Positions 20,377 through 29,383 of a stretch of DNA of 64,000 nt are shown piece by piece. Both the position numbers and the translations under genes were made by a program. The notes under the pieces were generated by a model, which saw nothing but the letters and a program-made list of their open reading frames with translations, was not told where the DNA came from and did not search any database. The stretch spans positions 102,752-166,751 of the forward strand of contig CAINHO010000026.1 of assembly GCA_903848935.1 (NCBI GenBank), given 5' to 3'. Every line of letters starts with the position of its first letter. Positions within the stretch are counted from its first letter, which is position 1. This stretch comes from an uncultured Pseudomonadota bacterium (GTDB lineage Bacteria > Pseudomonadota > Gammaproteobacteria > Methylococcales > Methylomonadaceae).

Positions 20377-21678
20377 ATGCAAAAGAAAGTTAATTTTCAG
20401 ACGTGGCTTCTTGCCGCGTCTTTTTTTATTCTGCCACAAAGCGTTTTTGCCGCAGAGTTGAATCAAGCGAATACCGCATGGGTACTGACTTCAACAGCCT
20501 TGGTTTTGTTTATGACAATTCCAGGGCTTTCGTTGTTTTATGGCGGTTTGGTTCGTAGTAAAAACGTGTTATCGGTGTTGATGCAATGTTTTGCGATTAC
20601 TTGCCTTGTGTCGCTGTTATGGCTCGCTGGCGTTTATAGTTTGATTTTTGCAGATGGCGGCGAATCGCAAGCGTGGATTGGCGGTTTTGCGAAAGCGTTT
20701 TTACCTGACATCAATACTACGGTCTTGATCGGCGATATTCCCGAAACCGTGTATTTCATGTTTCAAATGACGTTTGCGATTATCACACCTGCGTTAATCG
20801 TCGGTGGTTTTGCAGAGCGAATGAAATTTTCAGCAATGCTTTGGTTTAGCGCGTTGTGGTTGATTTTGGTTTATATGCCGATTTGCCATTGGATTTGGGG
20901 CGGCGGTTGGCTGGCAAAAATGGGCGCGATGGATTTTGCCGGCGGCATTGTGATTCATGTCAACGCGGGCGTGGCAGCATTAGTTTCGGCTATTGTATTA
21001 GGTAAACGTAAAGGGTTTCCAAACGTTGCCATGCCGCCGCACAACATGACGATGGTTGTCACCGGCGCAGGAATGTTGTGGGTCGGTTGGTTTGGATTCA
21101 ATGGAGGCAGCGCATTAGCTTCCGATGGTCGCGCGGGCATGGCGATTTTGGTGACGCATATTGCGGCGGCGGCAGGTTCATTGACTTGGATGACGATTGA
21201 ATGGCGAAAATATGGCAGACCAAGTGTGCTGGGGATTGTGACAGGAATGGTCGCGGGTTTAGGCACAATTACGCCCGCTTCGGGTTATGTTGGAACATTC
21301 GGCGCGTTGGTAATTGGCATCACCGCAGGTTTTGTCTGTTTTCACGCGACGCAAATTGTGAAACGTAAGTTTAAAATTGACGATTCACTCGACGTTTTCC
21401 CTGTTCACGGGGTCGGTGGGATCATTGGTTCGTTAATGACAGGCGTTTTTGCTGCGACGCAATTTGGCGGTTTAGGTTTGTCTGAAGGCGTAACGATTTC
21501 GCACCAAGTCGGCGTACAAGCGTTGGCAGTTTTGGTGACCGCAGTTTGGAGTGCGGCATTTAGTTACGCGATATTGAAATGCTTGGATGCGTGGATTGGT
21601 TTGCGTGTCACGAGCGACGACGAAGTGCAAGGTTTAGACATCGCGTTGCATGAAGAAACGGGCTACCACAGTTTATAA
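20377..21678 (+). CDS. amtB: Second ammonium transporter Amt
   Basis: 433 residues with signal peptide (FAA) and the 11-helix Amt core: PGLSLFYGGLVR, FAGGIVIHVNAG and FPVHGVGGIIG carry the twin pore histidines. The cytoplasmic end ETGYHSL resembles that of the first Amt. It is a clearly diverged paralogue of the protein at 18501 and shorter in the second and third loops. Coupled to glnK by a six-base gap, it is the classical glnK-amtB pair. The upstream amtB is then the extra copy and may differ in affinity or act as a sensor. No amt-fused signalling domain is present in either. Confidence 0.95.
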   Translation: MQKKVNFQTWLLAASFFILPQSVFAAELNQANTAWVLTSTALVLFMTIPGLSLFYGGLVRSKNVLSVLMQCFAITCLVSLLWLAGVYSLIFADGGESQAWIGGFAKAFLPDINTTVLIGDIPETVYFMFQMTFAIITPALIVGGFAERMKFSAMLWFSALWLILVYMPICHWIWGGGWLAKMGAMDFAGGIVIHVNAGVAALVSAIVLGKRKGFPNVAMPPHNMTMVVTGAGMLWVGWFGFNGGSALASDGRAGMAILVTHIAAAAGSLTWMTIEWRKYGRPSVLGIVTGMVAGLGTITPASGYVGTFGALVIGITAGFVCFHATQIVKRKFKIDDSLDVFPVHGVGGIIGSLMTGVFAATQFGGLGLSEGVTISHQVGVQALAVLVTAVWSAAFSYAILKCLDAWIGLRVTSDDEVQGLDIALHEETGYHSL

Positions 21679-21772
21679 CCTACCAAATTACTCGGAATAA
21701 AATTGACGAACGGGATTGAATCTAACAGAATCGCCCGTTCAAATTCCGTCCTACGTTAAAAAGAGAATCCAA

Positions 21773-22729
21773 ATGCAAATTGTTTTAGCCAATCCACGCG
21801 GTTTTTGTGCCGGTGTCGATCGTGCCATTGAAATTGTCGAGCGTGCAATAGAAGCTTTTGGCGCACCGATTTATGTGCGTCACGAAGTCGTTCACAATCG
21901 CACCGTCGTTGATGCGCTCAAAGAAAAAGGTGCAATTTTTATCGAAGAATTAACTGACGTACCAATGGGGTCAACGTTAATTTTCAGCGCACACGGCGTT
22001 TCCAAACAAGTTCAACAAGAAGCCAAAGAGCGTAAATTAACCGTGTTTGATGCCACCTGCCCGCTCGTCACAAAAGTTCATATTCAAGTTTCCAAACACG
22101 CCAAAGCGAATCGGGAAGTGATTTTAATTGGTCACGCGGGACATCCCGAAGTCGAAGGGACGATGGGGCAATATGAAAAACAATCGGAAAATGGCGGCAT
22201 TTATTTAGTCGAAACGCCTTCGGATGTTGAAAAATTGGTCGTGAATCATCCTGAAGATTTGGCGTATGTGACACAAACTACGTTATCGATGACTGACACA
22301 AAAATCATGGTGGATGCGCTTCGCAAGCGTTTTTCGTCGATTCAAGAACAGAAAAAAGACGACATTTGTTACGCGACCCAAAATCGTCAAGATGCCGTGC
22401 ATGATTTAGCGAAAATCGCCGACATCATTTTAGTCGTTGGTTCGCCAAATAGTTCAAACTCGAATCGATTGCGCGAAATTGCGGAACAATTGGGTAAAAC
22501 TGCGTATTTAATCGATACCGCGAAAGATATGCAGCAAGAATGGTTTGCGACGACAAAAGCCGTCGGGGTTACAGCAGGCGCATCTGCTCCTGAAATTTTG
22601 GTGCAAGAAGTGATTGCCCAGCTCAAATTATGGGGCGGCGATGTCACCACTGAAATTCAAGGCATTGAAGAAAAAGTCGTCTTTTCGTTGCCGCGTGAAT
22701 TGAAAAATAAATCATGCTCGAACCATTAG
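21773..22729 (+). CDS. ispH: 4-Hydroxy-3-methylbut-2-enyl diphosphate reductase
   Basis: 318 residues from ATG 21773 (SD AAGAGA); an in-frame TTG at 21716 is unlikely. It is the last enzyme of the MEP pathway, a [4Fe-4S] enzyme making IPP and DMAPP. The three cluster cysteines are in [20 protein letters not shown] and [11 protein letters not shown], and the catalytic EGTMGQ glutamate is present. The 3' end overlaps hslR by 16 bases. Dxr and uppS, which act before and after it in isoprenoid metabolism, lie at 34019-36878. Confidence 0.97.
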   Translation: MQIVLANPRGFCAGVDRAIEIVERAIEAFGAPIYVRHEVVHNRTVVDALKEKGAIFIEELTDVPMGSTLIFSAHGVSKQVQQEAKERKLTVFDATCPLVTKVHIQVSKHAKANREVILIGHAGHPEVEGTMGQYEKQSENGGIYLVETPSDVEKLVVNHPEDLAYVTQTTLSMTDTKIMVDALRKRFSSIQEQKKDDICYATQNRQDAVHDLAKIADIILVVGSPNSSNSNRLREIAEQLGKTAYLIDTAKDMQQEWFATTKAVGVTAGASAPEILVQEVIAQLKLWGGDVTTEIQGIEEKVVFSLPRELKNKSCSNH

Positions 22730-23112
22730 ACGCAATCCGCATCGACAAATGGTTGTGGACGGCGCGTTTTTTTAAGACGCGCTCATTAGCTACAGAAGCG
22801 GTTTCGGGCGGCAAAGTTCACGTCAATAAACAGCGCGTCAAAGCCAGCAAAGACATCAAAATTGGCACCGAACTTTCGATTCACAAAGAAGGTTTTGAAT
22901 GGCTCATCACGGTAAAAGGCATCGCAAAACAGCGGGTTTCGGCAAAAGAAGCCGCGTTGCTTTTTGAAGAAAGTAGCGAAAGTTTAGAAAAACGGCACAA
23001 GCAAGTTGAAATAAAGCGTGAGGAACGAAAATTTTTAGGTTTTCAAAAACCAGAACATAAACCCAATAAGAAAAATCGGGATTTAATTCACCAATTCAAA
23101 CGCGCCGATTGA
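22714..23112 (+). CDS. hslR: Heat-shock protein 15, S4-domain RNA-binding protein
   Basis: 132 residues, the family length. An N-terminal S4 RNA-binding domain ([15 protein letters not shown], then [12 protein letters not shown]) is followed by a basic, Lys-rich tail, as in E. coli Hsp15. It binds stalled 50S subunits carrying peptidyl-tRNA and helps recycle them. The start lies inside the end of ispH, so translation is coupled. It is convergent with the tusE-like gene, whose stop is the next base. Confidence 0.92.
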   Translation: MLEPLDAIRIDKWLWTARFFKTRSLATEAVSGGKVHVNKQRVKASKDIKIGTELSIHKEGFEWLITVKGIAKQRVSAKEAALLFEESSESLEKRHKQVEIKREERKFLGFQKPEHKPNKKNRDLIHQFKRAD

Positions 23113-23424
23113 TCACAAACACGTTGGCGGTTTGGGTAAACCGGCGATTAAACACGCATATTTCAGTGGCGACTCGGGAAATAACTTTTGCAAATAACGA
23201 CTATTGCCTTTTTCTATACCGAACTTATTGGCAACGGCTTTGACGAAAATGCGCGTATTCGGTAGATAATTGAATCGGACGTAATACTCACGCATAAACA
23301 ATACAATTTCCCAATGCGCGGGCGTTAAAGTAATGTTGTTCTGTGCCGCTAATTTCATGGCAACAATTTCATTCCAATCGTCCGAATTAACCAAAAAACC
23401 TTGTTCAGTTAAAGTTAAGTCCAT
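23113..23424 (-). CDS. tusE: TusE/DsrC-family sulfur carrier with two C-terminal cysteines
   Basis: 103 residues with the family core HWEIVLFMREYYVRF and GNSRYLQKLFP and a C-terminal arm ending in GLPKPPTCL. The penultimate Cys is the sulfur-carrying residue in all members. Ten residues before it there is a second Cys (KYACLIAG), the position where E. coli TusE has Thr and true DsrC has its second redox Cys. So it has the two-cysteine arm of DsrC, which can form an intramolecular disulfide or trisulfide. Its start overlaps the TusB/DsrH-like gene. No sulfite reductase is in the window. It may act in tRNA 2-thiolation (TusE) or sulfur dissimilation (DsrC). Confidence 0.85.
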   Translation of the reverse strand: MDLTLTEQGFLVNSDDWNEIVAMKLAAQNNITLTPAHWEIVLFMREYYVRFNYLPNTRIFVKAVANKFGIEKGNSRYLQKLFPESPLKYACLIAGLPKPPTCL

Positions 23425-23693
23425 GTTTGAATTGGCGTGTTTTCGACGGTAAGTTGTACAAATTGAGCGTAATCAATCAACGTAACACCATCGATTAACA
23501 AATCTGCTCCAATACCGTGCAACGTTAAGTCGTCGGCTAAAACGTAGCACGGCGTGATATTTACCAGTTCATTTTGCCACATCGAATTTTTAACTAAACC
23601 TAACACGGCATTGTTTAAAAAAATAACAGTAACTTGATTTTGTAGCCGCGCCAAAGTCGGTGACGATAATTCAAAAACGAGGTGTAGCATCAA
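23415..23693 (-). CDS. tusB: TusB/DsrH-family sulfur-relay protein
   Basis: 92 residues. The start MLHLVFELS and the C-terminal part VLADDLTLHGIG, followed by LIDGVTLIDYAQFVQL, are typical of DsrH/TusB. In known systems it forms a hexamer with DsrE/TusD and DsrF/TusC and hands sulfur to DsrC/TusE. Here it overlaps the tusE-like gene by 10 bases and the SMR transporter gene by four, so the three are one operon, yet tusC and tusD are missing. A cysteine (TPCYVLA) sits in the middle of the protein and could carry sulfur. Confidence 0.75.
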   Translation of the reverse strand: MMLHLVFELSSPTLARLQNQVTVIFLNNAVLGLVKNSMWQNELVNITPCYVLADDLTLHGIGADLLIDGVTLIDYAQFVQLTVENTPIQTWT

Positions 23694-24010
23694 TACGCAT
23701 CCGATAGTTTCAACCCTGCGATACCGATAATCACGAATGAAATCGAAATCAAGCGGTAAATATCGACAGATTCTTTAAATAAAAAAATACCTAAAATTGC
23801 TACACCGACCGCGCCCATGCCAGTCCACACAGCATAAGCCGTACCGAGTGGCAATGTTTTCAAGGCGAGCATCAGTAAATAAAAACTGCCTGCTCCTGAT
23901 AATGCTGTCACGATGCTCGGATAGAGTTGTGTAAACCCTTGGTTATATTTCAAACTCAAGGCGAAAATTATTTCTACACAACCCGCAGTGACTAATAACA
24001 ACCAACCCAT
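23690..24010 (-). CDS. SMR-family efflux protein, SugE/Gdx type
   Basis: 106 residues from ATG 24010, chosen for its SD AAGAGGA; the upstream in-frame extension is basic and not SMR-like. Four TM helices and the essential Glu in AGCVEIIFALSLKY identify a small multidrug resistance protein. LPLGTAYAVWTGMGAVG is the form seen in SugE/Gdx guanidinium exporters rather than in EmrE. In helix 1, Phe replaces the Trp three residues after the Glu that is usual in Gdx, so substrate specificity is uncertain. No guanidine riboswitch was recognised in the short upstream gap. It is co-transcribed with the tusB-like gene. Confidence 0.85.
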   Translation of the reverse strand: MGWLLLVTAGCVEIIFALSLKYNQGFTQLYPSIVTALSGAGSFYLLMLALKTLPLGTAYAVWTGMGAVGVAILGIFLFKESVDIYRLISISFVIIGIAGLKLSDAY

Positions 24011-24082
24011 AAATCCTCTTTTGTAAGAAAGCCTAAATCTTTTACAATAACGGCAATTAAAACTTTTAAACTTGGTAATACG

Positions 24083-25033
24083 ATGGATAACGAAGATTCC
24101 GCAATGCTTCATAACAAAGCGATGATAATAAATAATTTATCAATGCTCGTAAAACACAAATGTATGATTAGTGCTGCGCTAGGCGGAAAAGAATCTTTAT
24201 TGACGGCAATTGTCGCTATAAATCATAAAGCTGGCACGCTGATTTTGGATTATAGTTCGTCAGATTATTTGAATAAAAAATTAGTGTCTACGCCACAGGT
24301 TAAATTCTCCACCGGTTTCAATGGCATTCAAGTGGCATTCACCGGTGACAAAATCACCTTGATAAAATACGAAGGTGAGCCAGCGTTTTCAATGCCGATT
24401 CCCAGTTCGTTGTATTGGTATAATCGTCGCGAATACTACCGCGTTAACACGCCGATTATGAATCCAAGTTCGTGTGAAATAGCACTCATCGCACCTAATG
24501 AAAATTCGAATAAAGAATATATCGATGCCTATGAGATTGCACTTGCGATGATTAAAGAGCAACTATTCGTTAAAATTCGAGAAGAATTAGTCGTTGAACA
24601 GCAAGCCTTCATTAAGGCATATAGCAAAATGTCGGTAGAAAGCAAAATTAAGGCAAAACTCGAACGACAAAAAATTGAAACAGAACGCGAAGCCAATCCT
24701 GTTGTCCCTGACGAGCGGATGATGAATTTAATTCGCTTAGATTTGCATGATATTAGTTTATCCGGTTTCTCAGTAACCAATTACCGTGAAGAATTTTCGT
24801 GTTTTTTGACACGCGGGACGATTTACGAGAATTGTATGCTCATTATGCCGGATCATGCTGAAGTGAGCGTCTCATTTGAAATTATGATGAAACGCAAACT
24901 TGATACTCACAAAGTGGGTGAGTTTGCTGAATTGGTTGGCACTAAATTTATTAAAATAAAACAATCCACCGAATCGACTATATTGCGTTACATTCAAGAA
25001 GTAGAGCGTCAAAGCGGTGTGTTGAACGGGTAA
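24083..25033 (+). CDS. YcgR-like PilZ-domain cyclic-di-GMP receptor with inserted helix
   Basis: 316 residues. The N-terminal about 110 residues resemble the YcgR N-domain (flagellar brake). The PilZ domain begins with the cyclic-di-GMP motif RREYYR (Arg116-x3-Arg120), and the second motif DISLSG is at 223-228. Between the two motifs, where PilZ proteins normally have about 20-30 residues, there are about 100. Roughly 140-215 of these are charged and helical, with many Lys and Glu. It should bind cyclic-di-GMP and act on motility or another surface process. No flagellar genes are near. The start could also be ATG 24104. Confidence 0.72.
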   Translation: MDNEDSAMLHNKAMIINNLSMLVKHKCMISAALGGKESLLTAIVAINHKAGTLILDYSSSDYLNKKLVSTPQVKFSTGFNGIQVAFTGDKITLIKYEGEPAFSMPIPSSLYWYNRREYYRVNTPIMNPSSCEIALIAPNENSNKEYIDAYEIALAMIKEQLFVKIREELVVEQQAFIKAYSKMSVESKIKAKLERQKIETEREANPVVPDERMMNLIRLDLHDISLSGFSVTNYREEFSCFLTRGTIYENCMLIMPDHAEVSVSFEIMMKRKLDTHKVGEFAELVGTKFIKIKQSTESTILRYIQEVERQSGVLNG

Positions 25034-25076
25034 AATGACTTTGCAGGGGATTAACAATTGATCCCCTGCTCCATCA

Positions 25077-25427
25077 TTAAAAAATACTTTTCGTTACAGC
25101 AACTTTCGCAATATACGCAAACAACAATAACGCGCCACCAAAGGCATACCAACGTTTTTCATCGGTCAATTTCAACGCCATAATTCCGAAACCAACGTAA
25201 CCTAATAATGCGATGATTTTTGCTACAATCCAACCGAATTGCCCATCTAACCAATGACCTTGAAAAACAAGGCTAATCCCCGTCAAAATCACCACACCGT
25301 TAATCGCGTGTGGCGCGATGTTAACCCATTTAATTTGCATCATTTCAGGACGAAATTTTGTTAAAGCCACACGCCCTAAAAAACTCACAAGTGACAAAGC
25401 GATAAATAATAAATGTAAATGTTTCAT
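25077..25427 (-). CDS. SirB2-family membrane protein
   Basis: 116 residues with four predicted membrane helices. The N-terminal MKHLHLLFIALSLVSFLGR, the mid-protein APHAINGVVILTGI and the lysine-ended helix 3 are typical of the SirB2 family. The biochemical function is unknown; the family was named from an effect on Salmonella invasion-gene expression. SD TAGGA is present. It follows sucD by 18 bases in the same direction and is probably the last gene of that transcript. Confidence 0.8.
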   Translation of the reverse strand: MKHLHLLFIALSLVSFLGRVALTKFRPEMMQIKWVNIAPHAINGVVILTGISLVFQGHWLDGQFGWIVAKIIALLGYVGFGIMALKLTDEKRWYAFGGALLLFAYIAKVAVTKSIF

Positions 25428-25445
25428 AAATTTTCCTACGTTAAA

Positions 25446-26312
25446 TTACAAACAACGTTGCATGGCAACACCAATATCAGTCAATGCGTGAACCACTTCA
25501 ACACCAGCCGCTTTAAGCGCGTTCATTTTACTTTCAGCCGTACCTTTACCACCAGTCACAATTGCGCCAGCATGTCCCATTCGTTTTCCAGCAGGCGCAG
25601 TTTGTCCTGCAATGTACGCGACAACAGGTTTGGTGACATAAGCTTTGATATAATCTGCCGCTGCTTCTTCGTCACTGCCACCAATTTCACCAACCATTAC
25701 AATACCTTTTGTTTTCGGGTCAGCTTCAAAACGACTTAATACGTCAATGAAATTCATGCCGTGAATCGGGTCGCCTCCAATGCCAATGCAAGTGCTTTGT
25801 CCTAAACCTTGTTGCGTGGTTTGATGCACGGATTCGTAAGTTAGCGTGCCAGAGCGCGACACAATTCCAATTACGCCCGCTTTGTGGATCGAAGCTGGCA
25901 TGATGCCAATTTTGCATTCGTCAGGCGTGATAATGCCAGGACAATTTGCGCCAATGAGCAATGATTTCGTGCCTTGCATCGCGGCTTTCACTCGCAACAT
26001 TTGCAACGTCGGAATGCCTTCGGTAATACACACAATCAATTCAATGCCCGCATCGACAGCTTCTAAAATCGCATCGGCAGCAAAAAAAGGCGGAACATAA
26101 ATTACGGTTGCCGTCGCGTCAGTTATTTTAACGGCTTCATCAACGGTATTGAAAACTGGCAACCCCAAATGCGTTGAACCACCGCGTTCTGGCGTTACGC
26201 CACCGACTAACTTTGTACCGTAATCGAGAGCTTGTTGTGAATGAAAAGTGCCTTGTTTGCCCGTGAAACCTTGACAAATCACGCGCGTATTTTTATCGAT
26301 TAAAATGCTCAT
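25446..26312 (-). CDS. sucD: Succinate-CoA ligase (ADP-forming), alpha subunit
   Basis: 288 residues, the usual length. CoA-binding Rossmann part with [10 protein letters not shown] at the N-terminus, [13 protein letters not shown] in the middle, and the phosphorylated active-site His in RMGHAGAIV. It makes succinate and ATP from succinyl-CoA in the TCA cycle. Malate thiokinase (MtkB) is a close homologue and cannot be fully excluded from sequence alone, but no serine-cycle genes are near. The start overlaps the sucC stop by four bases. Confidence 0.93.
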   Translation of the reverse strand: MSILIDKNTRVICQGFTGKQGTFHSQQALDYGTKLVGGVTPERGGSTHLGLPVFNTVDEAVKITDATATVIYVPPFFAADAILEAVDAGIELIVCITEGIPTLQMLRVKAAMQGTKSLLIGANCPGIITPDECKIGIMPASIHKAGVIGIVSRSGTLTYESVHQTTQQGLGQSTCIGIGGDPIHGMNFIDVLSRFEADPKTKGIVMVGEIGGSDEEAAADYIKAYVTKPVVAYIAGQTAPAGKRMGHAGAIVTGGKGTAESKMNALKAAGVEVVHALTDIGVAMQRCL

Positions 26313-27478
26313 TCTGCTGCCTCCGCGAATGCCACAACTTGCTCGGCGGCGTGATTTAAATCGTTCGCAGCGTAAAGTTTTAAGCCCGTATTCGTTAATA
26401 ACGCCCTGCCCTGCTCGGCGTTCGTACCTTCTAAACGCACCACAACTGGAACATTGACTTCGATTTGCGCCATCGCTGCTAAAATTCCTTTAGCAATCAC
26501 GTCGCATTTCACAATGCCGCCAAAAATGTTCACCAAAACGGCTTTCACTGTGCCATCCGATAAAATCAATTTGAACGCCTCGCAGACTTTTTCGATATTC
26601 GTACCGCCGCCGACATCGAGGAAATTCGCAGGATAACCACCTTTTAATTTCACTAAATCCATCGTCGCCATTGCCAGCCCCGCGCCATTCACCATGCAGC
26701 CGATATTGCCGTCGAGCGCGATGTAATTTAGCCCAAATTGTTGCGCTTCATTTTCTTTAGCTTCTTCTTGGCGAACGTCGCGCAACGCGAAAATATCGGG
26801 ATGCAACGCCAGCGCGTTATCATCAAAGTTGATTTTGGCATCTAACGCGATTAACTCGCCCGATTCGGTTTCGATTAACGGATTGATTTCAATTTGACTG
26901 GCATCTTTTTCCCAAAACAAATCGACCATTCCCCGCATAATTATTTCAAGTTGCGAATGTTGAGTGCGTTCGAGTTTTAGTGCATAAGAAATTCGGCGGC
27001 AATGACTAGCTTGCAAACCTGTCGCGGGGTGCATTGTCACGGTGATAATTTGTTCGGGCATTTCGTGGGCGACAGTTTCAATTTCCATTCCACCCGCCAC
27101 CGATGCCACAAAAACTAACCGTTCTGCGCTACGTTCAACCAACAAACTCAAATACAGTTCGCGTTTAATCGGATACGTTTTTTCAATCAACACCGAATCA
27201 ATCGGCAAGCCAATGCAATCCGTTTGTTTGGTGACTAAGCGGGTACCTAATAATTCGTGTGTGAACGTAAAAACTTCATCAGGCGTTTTGGCGACTTTTA
27301 CACCGCCGACTTTGCCACGTCCGCCCGCGTGAATTTGGGCTTTCACCACCCACGATTCGGGCGTTAATTCTTGGGTAATTTTTCTGGCTTCAATCGCCGT
27401 CGTCACCACGCGCCCTTCGGGAATCGGAATGGCGTAGTTTTGAAACAATTGTTTAGCTTGATATTCGTGAATGTTCAT
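26309..27478 (-). CDS. sucC: Succinate-CoA ligase (ADP-forming), beta subunit
   Basis: 389 residues (E. coli 388). N-terminal ATP-grasp domain beginning [12 protein letters not shown], the lysine loop [14 protein letters not shown], metal-site EINPL and the C-terminal [13 protein letters not shown] ligase motif are all intact. It forms the heterotetramer with the SucD encoded four bases overlapping downstream. The odhB gene of the preceding TCA step is elsewhere (45539), and sucA is not in the window. Confidence 0.94.
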   Translation of the reverse strand: MNIHEYQAKQLFQNYAIPIPEGRVVTTAIEARKITQELTPESWVVKAQIHAGGRGKVGGVKVAKTPDEVFTFTHELLGTRLVTKQTDCIGLPIDSVLIEKTYPIKRELYLSLLVERSAERLVFVASVAGGMEIETVAHEMPEQIITVTMHPATGLQASHCRRISYALKLERTQHSQLEIIMRGMVDLFWEKDASQIEINPLIETESGELIALDAKINFDDNALALHPDIFALRDVRQEEAKENEAQQFGLNYIALDGNIGCMVNGAGLAMATMDLVKLKGGYPANFLDVGGGTNIEKVCEAFKLILSDGTVKAVLVNIFGGIVKCDVIAKGILAAMAQIEVNVPVVVRLEGTNAEQGRALLTNTGLKLYAANDLNHAAEQVVAFAEAAE

Positions 27479-27529
27479 TTGGATTCGTTTTTGTTAGGCA
27501 AAAAATAGGTTTTCATGCCACATATCTTT

Positions 27530-27892
27530 TCACATTTCGGTATTTTTTGCTTCCATCAATTCAATAATCCGTTTTAACAACGCAATTTCTTTATCTTTTT
27601 GCTCAATAATAAACTTGTGCGTTTCAATTTCATTTGAAGAATTGATAGAAAAACCACCACGATTTTGTCTAACTTTTACGTTGATGTTCGTTTTATCGCT
27701 AGGTTCAAATAATTCAGCAGGTTTCATTTCAAATAGCTTGGCAAGTTGTAATAAACGCGATAATTTCACATCGGTGTCACCGCGTTCAATATCACCATAA
27801 GCATTAGGCGACATTCCTAATTGTTCCGCAATATCTTCTTGGGTAAAACCTTTTGTTTGTCTAACCAATTTTATTTTTTCATGTACCGACAT
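27530..27892 (-). CDS. XRE-family regulator with C-terminal coiled coil
   Basis: 120 residues. HTH_3 domain in the first 65 residues (KGFTQEDIAEQLGMSPNAYGDIERG), then a variable linker and a C-terminal helix (EQKDKEIALLKRIIELMEAK) likely to be a dimerising coiled coil. A paralogue with the same plan is encoded at 41011. It is divergent from the RTX gene, and the palindrome ACCGAT-TATTT-ATCGGT in front is a candidate autoregulatory operator. It is 51 bases upstream of sucC in the same direction, so it could also affect that operon. The target is unknown. Confidence 0.85.
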   Translation of the reverse strand: MSVHEKIKLVRQTKGFTQEDIAEQLGMSPNAYGDIERGDTDVKLSRLLQLAKLFEMKPAELFEPSDKTNINVKVRQNRGGFSINSSNEIETHKFIIEQKDKEIALLKRIIELMEAKNTEM

Positions 27893-27905
27893 TTTCTACG
27901 CTCCT

Positions 27906-27922
27906 ACCGATTATTTATCGGT
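27906..27922. promoter_or_regulatory. Palindrome, possible operator of the XRE regulator
   Basis: ACCGAT-N5-ATCGGT, a perfect 6-bp dyad 14 bases upstream of the xre start in the gap between divergent xre and RTX genes. Its size and place fit an autoregulatory site. A TTTT run follows on the plus strand, so a weak terminator is the alternative. Confidence 0.4.
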
Positions 27923-27997
27923 TTTTACTGGTGGTTAATTGTCTAAATCTTGTTTAGTCTAGTCGCCTTTCGATTATAAGCATTTTCGGAGTAAAAC

Positions 27998-28600
27998 ATG
28001 GCAGGATCACGTGAAGAAGCATTAAAATCTGGTTTGGTATATCCGTACATTTACGGTGGTGCAACAGAAGCGGATCAATCAAAAACGACTGGAAGTATAG
28101 GATATACCACAGTTAACGGCACGACTTATCTAGGCACATGGTCACCGATAAAAGGATTAGAATCAAAACTGTTACTGCCAGAAGGAGCAACAATTCCGCC
28201 GACCGCACCAACAACACCAATTGTAGCGGATACAACTCCAATACAAACAAATGACCAAGTACAAACGAATGACCAAGAATCATACATCAATCATCTTCCA
28301 ACTGGGAATGTGATTATCAATGGCAATACAACTGTTGGTCAAACACTAAAAGTCACAACTAATATCACTGATGACGATGGTTTAGGTGATATGACTTATC
28401 AGTGGTTTAGCAACGGAAAAGAAATTGTTGGCGCAACAGACACAATTTATAAATTAGCGACTACGGATGTTGGAAATAAAATTAACGTGAAAACCAATTA
28501 CATTGATGGTGAAGGAACGACTGAAATTATTACTAGCGCAAATACTGCGATTGTGAAATCGTCAGGAACTGTCGCCGTAAGTAGAACGGTCTACACCTAA
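27998..28600 (+). CDS. RTX-type secreted protein, N-terminal part (frameshifted)
   Basis: 200 residues with SD CGGAG and no signal peptide. After an unmatched N-terminus and a Pro/Thr-rich linker comes one Ig-like repeat: GNVIINGNTTVGQTL, then DMTYQWFSNGKEI, with the DVGNKI and DGEGTTE motifs. This type recurs in tandem in large RTX adhesins. The frame stops at 28598, and two bases later another frame continues with the calcium-binding repeats. The two pieces are one gene broken by a one-base shift near 28581-28600. With only one Ig-like unit it also looks like a much-shortened adhesin or an internal-deletion product. Confidence 0.6.
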   Translation: MAGSREEALKSGLVYPYIYGGATEADQSKTTGSIGYTTVNGTTYLGTWSPIKGLESKLLLPEGATIPPTAPTTPIVADTTPIQTNDQVQTNDQESYINHLPTGNVIINGNTTVGQTLKVTTNITDDDGLGDMTYQWFSNGKEIVGATDTIYKLATTDVGNKINVKTNYIDGEGTTEIITSANTAIVKSSGTVAVSRTVYT

Positions 28601-28646
28601 AAATGATTATCTTGTTGGCACGGATGGTAATGATACCATTTCAGCA

Positions 28647-29027
28647 TTGGCTGGAAATGACACACTAATTGGTGGTCTTGGAGTAGATAAATTATCTGGC
28701 GGCAGTGAAGCAGATATTTTTAAATATAATTCAGTCGATGATTCTGGTATTACCTCAAAAACTCGCGACACTATCACGGATTTTAATAGTGCAGAAGGCG
28801 ATAAAATCGACTTGTCAGCCATTGATGCAAATTTAAAACTCAAAGACGACCAAGCCTTTACGTTTATTGGTAACAAAGCATTCAGCAATACTGATGCAAC
28901 AGGGCAATTGCGTTTTGACAGCGTAAGTCACATTCTTTACGCCAGCACAGATGCTGATAATATCCCAGAGTTCTCGATTTTATTGAGTGGTGTGAAAAGT
29001 CTAATTGTTGATAATTTGATTTTGTAG
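28647..29027 (+). CDS. RTX calcium-binding repeats and type I secretion end (frameshifted C-terminal part)
   Basis: 126 residues from ATG 28647, but coding similarity starts at 28599 in this frame, where NDYLVGTDGNDTI leads into the RTX nonapeptides AGNDTLIGG and GGSEADIF. After the repeats comes the peptidase-M10-like C-terminal stretch (DTITDFNSAEGDKIDLS, then FTFIGNKAFS and LRFDS). This normally carries the uncleaved type I secretion signal; the protein ends in the hydrophobic LIVDNLIL. It belongs to the gene beginning at 27998. Alone it lacks a proper start signal, so this is either a pseudogene, a sequencing error, or far less likely a programmed shift. Confidence 0.6.
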   Translation: MAGNDTLIGGLGVDKLSGGSEADIFKYNSVDDSGITSKTRDTITDFNSAEGDKIDLSAIDANLKLKDDQAFTFIGNKAFSNTDATGQLRFDSVSHILYASTDADNIPEFSILLSGVKSLIVDNLIL

Positions 29028-29045
29028 TTATAAGGCAAAAAAAGT

Positions 29046-29079
29046 CCCGATTTGCATCACCTGCAAATCGGGGCGTTTT
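29046..29079. terminator. Bidirectional terminator after the RTX gene
   Basis: A perfect 10-bp stem (CCCGATTTGC and its complement) with loop ATCACCT. A TTTT tract lies on the right and a seven-A tract on the left, so it serves the RTX gene and the convergent cupin gene. Confidence 0.85.
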
Positions 29080-29086
29080 GTTGTTT

Positions 29087-29365
29087 TTAATCGTAGCTGT
29101 AATGTTTTTTCAATGGCTTAACAACTTCCCAGTCGCTTTCTAAACCTTCGAGGAAAAACACTAAATCACCCGCTACAATTCGCACAGGTTCTCCGCCTTT
29201 TGGCGTGACTAAAATTTCACCTTCCAAAAGGTAGGCTTTTTCGGTTTCGTCGAAATCGATGTTAAATTTCGATACTTCTTTTTCCCAAATTTCCCAGCTT
29301 GAAACGCCTAATTCTTTAAGGCGTTCTTCGCTTGGGTTGTGTTCAATGACGATAAGTTTAGACAT
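29087..29365 (-). CDS. Cupin_3 (DUF861) family protein
   Basis: 92 residues forming one small cupin barrel: WEIWEKEVSKFNIDFDETEKA, EGEILVTPKGGEP, and AGDLVFFLEGLESDWEV match the EutQ-like DUF861 pattern. The metal-ligand histidines of typical cupins are missing, as in many members. The function is unknown. It is the last gene of the minus-strand group hoxH, hydrogenase protease, macro domain, cupin, 18 bases after the macro-domain gene. Confidence 0.8.
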   Translation of the reverse strand: MSKLIVIEHNPSEERLKELGVSSWEIWEKEVSKFNIDFDETEKAYLLEGEILVTPKGGEPVRIVAGDLVFFLEGLESDWEVVKPLKKHYSYD

Positions 29366-29383
29366 TTTTTTCTCCAGTAAAAA

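Noticed and set aside
24011..24082. Guanidine riboswitch before the Gdx-type gene
   Set aside because: The gap is too short and lacks the paired ACGR loops or other conserved parts.
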